A stretch of DNA of 21,400 bases from Thermoplasmatales archaeon (lineage in GTDB: Archaea; Thermoplasmatota; E2; UBA202; DSCA01): positions 1 through 21,400 of the forward strand of contig DSCA01000101.1 in assembly GCA_011049295.1 (NCBI GenBank), written 5' to 3'. Position 1 is the first letter of the stretch. The number at the start of each line of letters is the position of its first letter. A program made the translations under genes and the position numbers. The notes below the pieces were generated by a model. It had not been told where the DNA came from and did not search any database. It saw nothing but the letters and a program-made list of their open reading frames with translations. This document shows, piece after piece, positions 16,040 to 21,400 of the stretch.

Positions 16040-17417
16040 ACGAGGAGGCCAGGGACCCGGCCACCAGCAGCAGGGCGGCCGTACCCAGGGCGATAATGGC
16101 CGGCAGAAACCCGTAGGTGGGAAATGAGAGCAGATGGTGCAGGAACACCACCGCCTCCCCGCCCAGGATGCTGGCTATGCAGCCCCATTTGGTGGCCCGC
16201 CTCCAATAGAGGGTGGCTATCACCGCCGGAGCCAGCACCACCAGCCCGGAAAAGGTGATATCCACCAGGGTGCCCATAATCCCCGCCTGGGGGTCGTAGC
16301 CCACCAGGACGAAGACCACGGCAAACAGCGCCAGAAGGACGGTGACCGCCTGGCTGTAGCGCACGTTTTTCCCGGCCAGGTCGCAGGTGAGCATGGTGGA
16401 CAGGGTCAGCAACTGTGAATCGGCGGTGGACATCAGGGCGGCCAGGGCCCCCACCATGAGCAGGGCGAAAACCGGGGCCGGGGTGAATGATTCCACCATC
16501 AGCAGCAGCACGTGGTCCGGGTTGGCCACCTCCAGCCCCGTTCCGTGGGCCCACACCCCGATAAGCACGGGGAGCAGGAAAAAAAACGAGATGAGCAGGG
16601 GGTAGAGAACCATGGACCACTGCAGGGAGCGCGGCGATTTAGCCGTATAAAAACGAGAGAAGATCTGGGGAAACATGGGGTCGCAGAACACCCAGAGAAG
16701 GAAGAAGGAAAGCCATATTTTGACCGTGAAGTAGCCGTGGGGACCGGGAAGGGAGAACAGTGCCGGCTGCACGTCGAAGGCGGCCCGGGTGGCAGTGCTC
16801 CAGCCGCCCAAGGCATGGCCGATGAAGGCGATGGCCGCCACCATGGCCGCCACCATGATGACTCCCTGAAAAACGTCCGTCCACCCCGAGGCCCGCATGC
16901 CGCCGGTGAGCACGTAGCCGGCGATGACCGCCATGGTGACCACCGCCCCCGCCTCCGCCCCCACCGAGGGGAAGAGCAGATGGATGATGTAGCCGGCCCC
17001 GATGGCCTGGACAGCCAGATAGGGAATGGTGAACAGGGACATCACTCCGGTGGTCAGCACCTGCAGCCCCCGGCTCCGGTACCGCCCGCCCACCAGCTCG
17101 CCGGGTGTCAGGTAGCCGTATTTTTTTCCCTGCTGCCAGATTTTGCTTCCCAGTATGAAAAACATGAGGGCCATGAAGGATGTGCCCAAGGCCATCACCC
17201 CGTACTGTCCCAGCCCGTCGGTGTAGGCCTTGCCGGCGAAGCCCAGGAAGGTAAAGGCGGAAAAATTGGTGGCGGCCAGGGTGAAGAACAGCACCAGGGG
17301 ACCGAAATCCCGGTTGGCCAGAAAGTAATCTTCCGGGCTGCGGGTGGTGCGACGGCGGGCGTAGAGTCCAATGAGAAGCAATGCGGCAAAGTAGCCTACC
17401 ACCGCCGTCCATATCAT
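16014..17417 (-). CDS. Sodium/solute symporter family (SSS) transporter
   Basis: A 467-residue multi-pass membrane transporter (about 13 helices expected) that uses a sodium or proton gradient. The N-terminal helix MIWTAVVGYFAALLLIGLYA is followed by the SSS signature region PEDYFLANRDFGPLVLFFTLAATNFSAFTFLG; this contains the sodium-site segment and the unwound first core helix. Later blocks include GGMRASGWTDVFQGVIM and ALMSTADSQLLTLSTM, both typical of the family. The ATG at 17417 lies in an ATGA overlap with the upstream small gene; longer frames upstream lie inside that gene. The paired small subunit suggests the MctP-like branch, which carries monocarboxylates, but substrate could equally be an amino acid or other solute. 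The 3' end overlaps the multidrug-export gene by 26 bases. Confidence 0.92.
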   Translation of the reverse strand: MIWTAVVGYFAALLLIGLYARRRTTRSPEDYFLANRDFGPLVLFFTLAATNFSAFTFLGFAGKAYTDGLGQYGVMALGTSFMALMFFILGSKIWQQGKKYGYLTPGELVGGRYRSRGLQVLTTGVMSLFTIPYLAVQAIGAGYIIHLLFPSVGAEAGAVVTMAVIAGYVLTGGMRASGWTDVFQGVIMVAAMVAAIAFIGHALGGWSTATRAAFDVQPALFSLPGPHGYFTVKIWLSFFLLWVFCDPMFPQIFSRFYTAKSPRSLQWSMVLYPLLISFFFLLPVLIGVWAHGTGLEVANPDHVLLLMVESFTPAPVFALLMVGALAALMSTADSQLLTLSTMLTCDLAGKNVRYSQAVTVLLALFAVVFVLVGYDPQAGIMGTLVDITFSGLVVLAPAVIATLYWRRATKWGCIASILGGEAVVFLHHLLSFPTYGFLPAIIALGTAALLLVAGSLASSFTGASPAS

Positions 17418-17596
17418 GTGTCCCTCCACACCCGTACCACCACCAGGGCGAAAAAAACGGCATACGCCAGGGTGAGGGCCAGCACATACCACACCCACCC
17501 CGGCAGAAACCACAGCAGGGACCGTTCCGCCTCCCAACCCCAGAAGCCGATGGACAGGAGGGCCAGCACCACGGCCGCCAGCCACCACTTTTTCAT
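17414..17596 (-). CDS. Small DUF3311-like membrane subunit of the SSS symporter
   Basis: A 60-residue protein made of two hydrophobic helices (about 4-20 and 28-54) with a short loop holding EAERSLLWFLPGW and a basic C terminus (VRVWRDT). Small two-helix proteins of the DUF3311 or DUF997 type are commonly encoded directly before SSS transporters and are thought to help assembly or activity. Here the stop codon overlaps the symporter ATG (ATGA), which supports a fixed pair. The ATG at 17596 begins about 24 bases after a TATA-like CTTTTAAGCC on the minus strand, so the message is probably leaderless. Family name is by length, topology and position rather than strong motif identity. Confidence 0.75.
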   Translation of the reverse strand: MKKWWLAAVVLALLSIGFWGWEAERSLLWFLPGWVWYVLALTLAYAVFFALVVVRVWRDT

Positions 17597-17612
17597 AGCC
17601 CAGAAATACGGC

Positions 17613-17625
17613 AGGGCTTAAAAGC
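17613..17625. promoter_or_regulatory. TATA-like element between divergent symporter operon and BPL_N-like gene
   Basis: GGGCTTAAAAGCA is the AT-rich core between divergent genes. On the minus strand it reads TGCTTTTAAGCCC, about 24 bases before the ATG at 17596. On the plus strand it could start transcripts near 17645, just before an ATG at 17652. Confidence 0.5.
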
Positions 17626-17654
17626 AGGTGGGTGGGCGCAGAAAGGTCGTTATG

Positions 17655-17664
17655 TATTTATACC
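17655..17664 (+). promoter_or_regulatory. TATA box favouring the 17685 start of the BPL_N-like gene
   Basis: TATTTATACC is centred about 25 bases before the ATG at 17685, the spacing seen for other genes here. It lies inside the coding region if the ATG at 17652 is used, so it decides between the two starts in favour of 17685. Confidence 0.5.
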
Positions 17665-17684
17665 TCCAGGCCATGATGCACCCA

Positions 17685-19037
17685 ATGACGCGTCTCCCTT
17701 TCCTTTTCGCCCTCCTAGTGATGGGCTTGTTGCTCACGCCCCCGGTGCAGCCGGCAGAGCAACCGGCCGCCACCACCGTCTACAAGAACATCGCCGTCTA
17801 TCCCTCCATCGTGCCCGCCATCAAGGTGCTACAGTATGCCCTGCAGTACGGGTGGACGGTGGACGGGGTAACCTATCGCTTCAACGTCACCGAAATCAGC
17901 CGGCAGGCGGCCATGGGACGGGGTCTGCGTCCCCTGGACGGGGAGCACTACGACGTGCTGGTCATCGGGGCCAGCGCCCGGCAGTACGTGCACGGCATCG
18001 ATGCCCGCTGGAAAAACAACGTACGGGAGTTCGTGTCCGGCGGCGGCGGATATGTGGGCATCTGCGGCGGAGCCAACGAGGCATCGCTGGGCTTCCGCTC
18101 CCCCTCCTCACTGATTGACCGGGTGATTGACGCCGGGGCCCTGGGCATTGCCAACGTGTATGTCAACGACCATCAGGACGAGGAATGGCAGTACCTGTAC
18201 AAGTCGTCAGGACTGGACGGTGGGGTGCCCGTTTCCTGCCAGCTCACCCATCACCCCATCATGGCCGTCAGCCCCACCAACCCCCGGGTCATCCGCTACG
18301 AGGGTGGCCCCGGACTCTATGCCGGGGACAGCTCCGACCCCCTGCACGGAGAGGTGGTTCCCCTGGCCATCTATGCAGAAGAAGTGAGCGACCGGGCCCC
18401 CATCAACTACTGGGAAAAAGTGGGCGGTATATGGCAGCCGGTGGCACCCGTGGTCACTGACGTGAAAGGACAGTACGCGGCCATTGCCACCACCTACGGC
18501 CAGGGGAGGGTGGCGCTGTTCGGCCCCCATCCCGAGGAGCGGACCACGGTGGGTGGGGGGGAGGTGGAGGAATTTCTGGGCCGTTCGAAATACAATTTAT
18601 TTCAGCAGACCTACCTCTACCGGTGGACAGGGGGCACCGAGACCAACTGGTCCTACAATTGGTGGATGCTGCGGCGGGCGGTGGCCTGGGCGGCCGGCGT
18701 ACCCGACGAGCATTTGCCCGCCATCCGGCACGCTGAAATTTTCCTGGTGGAGCCCAGCGTGTGGCATCCCGGCCTGTACCTGCAGGGTCGACGCATCGGA
18801 CCCGCCCCCTGGGGGAACACCGTTATCGGCAGCATGGCGTTCACCGTGTCCACCGATGACGGAGCCACCGTTGATTTTTACCTGGACGGCTGCAAACGCT
18901 ATTCAGATGCCACCACCCCCTACCAATGGACGGTGGAGGGAGTGACGTGTGGAAAGCACCATCTGCGGGCGGAGACCGCGAAGCCTGACGGCACCCTGGC
19001 CTACGCCCAGGTGGACCTGTATATGTTCACCTGGTAG
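17685..19037 (+). CDS. Exported BPL_N / glutamine-amidotransferase-like protein with C-terminal Ig-like domain
   Basis: A 450-residue secreted protein of uncertain function. From the ATG at 17685 the N terminus is a clean signal peptide (MTRLPFLFALLVMGLLL, cut near PAEQ). The body resembles the BPL_N class I glutamine-amidotransferase fold: a possible nucleophile elbow GICGGA with Cys127 at residues 125-130, and the sequence GRVALFGPHPEE at 274-285 with His282 and Glu284 in the expected place of the other triad residues. The last 100 residues look like an Ig-like domain (FYLDGCKRYSDATTPYQWTVE, GKHHLRAE). Proteins of this fold inside the cell bind or hydrolyse small ligands; no substrate is suggested here, and no adjacent synthetase partner is seen. 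Earlier starts at 17652 and 17628 would bury the signal peptide. It stands alone with its own promoter. Confidence 0.72.
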   Translation: MTRLPFLFALLVMGLLLTPPVQPAEQPAATTVYKNIAVYPSIVPAIKVLQYALQYGWTVDGVTYRFNVTEISRQAAMGRGLRPLDGEHYDVLVIGASARQYVHGIDARWKNNVREFVSGGGGYVGICGGANEASLGFRSPSSLIDRVIDAGALGIANVYVNDHQDEEWQYLYKSSGLDGGVPVSCQLTHHPIMAVSPTNPRVIRYEGGPGLYAGDSSDPLHGEVVPLAIYAEEVSDRAPINYWEKVGGIWQPVAPVVTDVKGQYAAIATTYGQGRVALFGPHPEERTTVGGGEVEEFLGRSKYNLFQQTYLYRWTGGTETNWSYNWWMLRRAVAWAAGVPDEHLPAIRHAEIFLVEPSVWHPGLYLQGRRIGPAPWGNTVIGSMAFTVSTDDGATVDFYLDGCKRYSDATTPYQWTVEGVTCGKHHLRAETAKPDGTLAYAQVDLYMFTW

Positions 19038-19046
19038 ACCAAAAAC

Positions 19047-19056
19047 CATTTATGAG
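19047..19056 (+). promoter_or_regulatory. TATA box of the 19083 gene
   Basis: CATTTATGAG is centred about 31 bases before the ATG at 19083, giving a leader of about 5 bases. There is no Shine-Dalgarno site. Confidence 0.55.
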
Positions 19057-19082
19057 CCGTTTGCATATCCGGCACGAGTACC

Positions 19083-19643
19083 ATGGCAGACAATAACAAC
19101 AAACTGGTGATCGGCCTGTTGGCTGTGGTGATTATCATCGCAGTCGGGGTCTTCGCCTACTACGAATGGCCCGCCTCCGAGGGCGAAGAGGCAATACTGA
19201 CGGTTTCCTACAACGGACAGCGCTGGAACTACACCCTGGATGACCTGGAAGACATGGATGCCCATACCGGGCAGGGAAGCATGAAGACCAAAAGCGGGGT
19301 CAGGGACCCCGTCACCTGCACAGGGGTGCGTTTCACCACACTGTTCCAGGAAGTCGGTGTAGAGGAGGGTAGCGTCTCGGCCAACATCACCGCAGCAGAC
19401 GGTTATTACCAGATCTTCAATCAGTCGTTGCTCAATGGCGAACTCGAGGTGTACGACCCGTCGGGCAACGTCACCAATGCCAGCGCCACGCCGGTGCTCA
19501 TCATTGCCTACCGACAGAACGGGGGCTATATCGATGAGGAAGACGGCCCACTGAGGGTGGTATTTGTGGGTGAGGAGAATATCATCACCAACTCCAAGTA
19601 CTGGCTTAAACAGGTGGTCAGCATAGACGTGGTGAGCCCATAG
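19083..19643 (+). CDS. Membrane-anchored protein with sulfite-oxidase-like (molybdopterin-domain) fold
   Basis: A 186-residue protein with a short charged N terminus, one hydrophobic anchor at about 9-26 and an outward-facing domain. The domain resembles a shortened form of the molybdopterin-binding domain of sulfite-oxidase-like proteins: a TCTGVRFTTLFQEVG segment corresponding to the TGVPLxDLL motif, an ADGYY strand, the block ATPVLIIAYRQNGGYIDEEDGPLRVVF corresponding to the conserved substrate-pocket region, and the closing KYWLKQVVSIDV. It lacks the His/Arg-rich cofactor contacts I would expect in an active enzyme, so a non-catalytic ligand-binding role is possible. Three NxS/T sequons (NYT, NIT, NAS) fit an outer location. 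Its own TATA box lies upstream and no operon partner follows. Fold assignment is tentative. Confidence 0.55.
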   Translation: MADNNNKLVIGLLAVVIIIAVGVFAYYEWPASEGEEAILTVSYNGQRWNYTLDDLEDMDAHTGQGSMKTKSGVRDPVTCTGVRFTTLFQEVGVEEGSVSANITAADGYYQIFNQSLLNGELEVYDPSGNVTNASATPVLIIAYRQNGGYIDEEDGPLRVVFVGEENIITNSKYWLKQVVSIDVVSP

Positions 19644-19800
19644 GGTGCTCTGCCCAGATTTCTGTTCTGAAGAGCGACTGCCCGCCGGGTGTGATCCACA
19701 GGGATGTATCTGCAGGCATCCGCAGGCCAGGATGCCGCCATGCACATAACCGCAAAAATAGGAGGATTTTTATAGACCTCGCCATCACCCCCTCCCCTCG

Positions 19801-19810
19801 CTTATATACG
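19801..19810. promoter_or_regulatory. TATA-like box in front of the structured region
   Basis: CTTATATACG could drive + strand transcription from about 19830, just before the first inverted repeat. On the minus strand CGTATATAAG is an equally good box, so the direction is not settled. Confidence 0.4.
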
Positions 19811-19829
19811 CCGGGGCAGTTTCTGTGTT

Positions 19830-19945
19830 GATGAGAGCGCCCGCGTGTCGATACAGCGCCCTGTAACGGGCACACGTGGGCTCGGTGCTACCGCTCACCC
19901 CAATCACAGAAGGAGGGCATCGGTTTTTCCTCCTCCCTCCTTCAC
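19830..19945 (+). ncRNA. Candidate structured non-coding RNA
   Basis: GCCCGCGTGT (19839-19848) pairs with ACACGTGGGC (19872-19881) over 10 positions with one G-U pair. Inside its loop ACAG (19853-19856) pairs with CTGT (19861-19864). An outer GAGCG (19835-19839) can pair with CGCTC (19892-19896). A second hairpin pairs GAAGGAGGG (19909-19917) with CCCTCCTTC (19935-19943). A TATA-like box lies at the right distance upstream. The loop contains CCTGTAAC, which recalls the archaeal SRP Alu domain, but the rest does not fit SRP RNA. No known family recognised. Confidence 0.3.
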
Positions 19946-20005
19946 CCCCCCTGTTCCTCAGGAGGAGCGCAGAAGCCGGTGGGACTGCCACAATTTATGG
20001 CCATA

Positions 20006-20016
20006 CTTTTATAAAG
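20006..20016 (+). promoter_or_regulatory. TATA box of the second C25 peptidase gene
   Basis: CTTTTATAAAG is centred about 34 bases before the ATG at 20045. The short predicted leader also contains AGGTGT, 3 bases before the ATG, which is close for a ribosome site. Confidence 0.65.
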
Positions 20017-20044
20017 AAACGGTTGTTTAGTCACCAGGTGTACC

Positions 20045-21400
20045 ATGAAGCATAAAATCAGCATAGCCATTTTGACGCTCAGTCTACTGCTGGGGACATC
20101 CGCCCTGGCCGGACTGAATGCCTCTCTGAACGCCGGGGGAGGAGGCGGCCAGGTGGAGACTGCTACCGCCAGCCAGACCCTGTCCTTTGTCTTTGACGCC
20201 CCCCAGTATGAAGCAGAAGGAGACTATACAGTTATTGAGAAGGGAGACAATCTTCACTACACCAGCGTGGCTGGCGCCCCCATGCTTCCCTATGCCGTCC
20301 GCACCCTGGCGTTTCCGGCGGGCACCGTAGTGAACGAGATAACCGTGACCACGGGCCCGGTGCATCACGCAGCACCGGAACGGCCGGTTGTTCCCGTGCC
20401 CCAGCCCCTGCCCCTGAACATGCAGCCGGCCCAGGTTGAGTACCGGCAGGGACCGGCGTATGAAACCGATGCCTACTATCCGGATGCCTGGGTTTCCACA
20501 CATACCGGCATGGGTCTGCACAACGGGCAGCACGTGCTGCATCTCTCCCTCCGGGTATATCCGGTTCGCTACCACCACGTGGCCCAGGAACTGTCATGGA
20601 CAGACCGCGTTGAGGTAACCGTTCGGTACCGCCTTCCTTCTGCCCCTCTGTTCACCGCCGACAGCTCCGACCTGCTGATTGTTGCCCCCGGCGGGTTCAC
20701 GGAGACCCTGCAGCCCCTGGTGGAGCACAAGGAAAGCAGGGGACTGGCCACCACCCTGGTCACCCTGGACGACATCTACAACGGAGACTACTTCGAGGTC
20801 CAGGGCAGAGACCAGCAGGAGCAGATCAAGTACTTCATCAAGCACGCCGTGGAGGACTGGGGCGTCACCTACGTGCTGCTGGTGGGCGGCATGCGGGGCC
20901 AGCAGTTTGAATGGTACGTACCGGTGCGATACACCAACAACCACGCCGGCTCTCCCTACGAGACGGGTTTCATCAGCGACCTGTACTACGCCGACCTGTA
21001 CAAGTACGAGGAAGGAGAAATGGTCTTCGAGGACTGGGACAGCAACGGCAACGGCATCTTCGCCGAGTTCACCAACATGCGCAAGGACATTTTGGACCTG
21101 CACCCCGACGTCTATCTGGGCCGTCTGCCCTGCCGCAACCTGAAGGACGTGGAGGTCATGGTGGACAAAATCATCACCTACGAGAACGGCAAGCCAGCCC
21201 AGCAGGAATGGTTCAACCGCATGCTGCTCATCGGCGGCGACACCTACCCCAACGCCGGCGACCCCTATGCCTACGAGGCGGAAATAGATACCAACCTCTC
21301 CGGCAGCTACATGACCCCCGCCTTCAATCTGGAGCGCCTGTGGGCCTCCACCGGCACCCTAACCGGACAGGCGGATGTGGAGGCGGCCATCAGCCAGGGC
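20045..21400 (+). CDS. Second secreted C25 (gingipain-type) peptidase, 3' end beyond window
   Basis: The frame is open from the ATG at 20045 to the window end (452 residues visible). A signal peptide (MKHKISIAILTLSLLLGTSA) is followed by a glycine run at 31-35, a beta-rich propeptide-like domain at about 45-200 and the start of the catalytic domain at SSDLLIVAPGGF (207-218), matching SSDLLILTTSGL of the peptidase at 12091. Other shared blocks are GLATTLVTLDDI, TYVLLVGG, ISDLYYADLY, a possible calcium loop DWDSNGNG at 330-337 and DVYLGRLPCRN (355-365), where the paralogue has EVYVGRACVD. The window ends just before the place where the catalytic histidine would be expected, so activity cannot be judged. 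The two paralogues lie about 8 kb apart in the same direction and differ clearly in sequence, so they are not a recent duplication. Likely an extracellular protease. Confidence 0.88.
   Translation, partial: MKHKISIAILTLSLLLGTSALAGLNASLNAGGGGGQVETATASQTLSFVFDAPQYEAEGDYTVIEKGDNLHYTSVAGAPMLPYAVRTLAFPAGTVVNEITVTTGPVHHAAPERPVVPVPQPLPLNMQPAQVEYRQGPAYETDAYYPDAWVSTHTGMGLHNGQHVLHLSLRVYPVRYHHVAQELSWTDRVEVTVRYRLPSAPLFTADSSDLLIVAPGGFTETLQPLVEHKESRGLATTLVTLDDIYNGDYFEVQGRDQQEQIKYFIKHAVEDWGVTYVLLVGGMRGQQFEWYVPVRYTNNHAGSPYETGFISDLYYADLYKYEEGEMVFEDWDSNGNGIFAEFTNMRKDILDLHPDVYLGRLPCRNLKDVEVMVDKIITYENGKPAQQEWFNRMLLIGGDTYPNAGDPYAYEAEIDTNLSGSYMTPAFNLERLWASTGTLTGQADVEAAISQG

Larger units (their letters stand above)
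19644..20044. other. 401-base intergenic stretch with strong inverted repeats
   Basis: No convincing protein gene. It holds TATA-like sequences at 19767-19775 and 19801-19810, two strong inverted repeats at 19839-19881 and 19909-19943, a C/T-rich tract at 19924-19950, and the promoter of the next peptidase gene at its 3' end. On both strands the reading frames are short and unlike the neighbours. Confidence 0.6.

Noticed and set aside
19618..19785. Minus-strand 55-codon frame starting at 19785 with a hydrophobic, signal-like beginning and a TATA-like box at 19801-19811
   Set aside because: It runs into the end of the 19083 gene, has no similarity I recognise, and the codon pattern does not match neighbours. 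Kept only as a remote possibility.
19820..19910. Archaeal C/D or H/ACA guide RNA
   Set aside because: A TTGATGA resembles a C box but no matching D box is seen at the right place. An ACA follows a hairpin, but the internal pocket is one-sided and no k-turn is evident.
19830..20040. SRP RNA, because of CCTGTAAC in a loop
   Set aside because: The region is too short, lacks the long pairing of 5' and 3' ends and the helix 8 consensus, and is closely followed by a protein gene promoter.
1..21400. CRISPR arrays, tRNA genes, insertion sequences and long direct repeats
   Set aside because: Reading both strands found no regularly spaced repeats, no cloverleaf with a TTCRA loop, no transposase motif and no long duplicated segment.

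Overview
The window looks archaeal. Most first genes have an A/T-rich TATA-like box 22-36 bases before an ATG and no Shine-Dalgarno sequence, so they appear leaderless. Genes inside operons instead use ATGA or 8-base overlaps, often with GGAGG- or GGTG-type ribosome sites. Gene content (exported gingipain-type C25 peptidases with a PKD domain, TldD/TldE, an archaeal DUF89 protein, NEW3/CARDB-like surface proteins) fits a GC-rich protein-degrading member of Thermoplasmatota, for example marine benthic group D. That placement is inferred from gene content; no rRNA or tRNA is present to test it.

Layout. 1-546: 3' part of a SatP/YaaH acetate transporter. 589-900 (-) thioredoxin and 985-1851 (+) DUF89 protein diverge from one AT-rich promoter. 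1890-7105 (-): a three-gene operon, read NuoE-like > NuoF/HydB-like > a 980-residue fusion of 2Fe-2S domain, GltD/NfnB-like flavoprotein and a Mo-domain remnant. This matches the plan of the Stn-type NADPH/NAD/ferredoxin transhydrogenases. Its codon use is clearly more AT-rich than its neighbours, which suggests it was acquired. 7327-9303 (+): a large single-pass surface protein with Ig-like domains on both sides of the membrane segment. 9292-11987 (-): tldE and tldD, translationally coupled. 12091-14283 (+): a complete secreted C25 peptidase with PKD domain. 14322-16039 (+): dihydroorotase coupled to a small multidrug-export family membrane protein. 16014-17596 (-): a 60-residue DUF3311-like membrane peptide coupled to a sodium/solute symporter. 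17685-19037 (+): an exported protein with a BPL_N/glutamine-amidotransferase-like fold. 19083-19643 (+): a membrane-anchored protein with a sulfite-oxidase-like fold. 19644-20044: a 401-base non-coding stretch with strong inverted repeats. 20045 to the window end (+): a second C25 peptidase, cut before its catalytic residues.

Working together (inference): C25 peptidases would cut proteins outside the cell, TldD/TldE would degrade or trim peptides inside, SatP and the SSS symporter would move small acids or other solutes, and the flavin-based transhydrogenase would balance NADH, NADPH and ferredoxin during amino-acid fermentation. The least explained items are the NuoEF-GltD fusion operon in an archaeal background, the exported amidotransferase-like protein, the surface protein with Ig-like domains predicted inside the cell, and the structured intergenic region at 19800-20000. 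No CRISPR array, tRNA, rRNA, insertion sequence or long repeat was seen.
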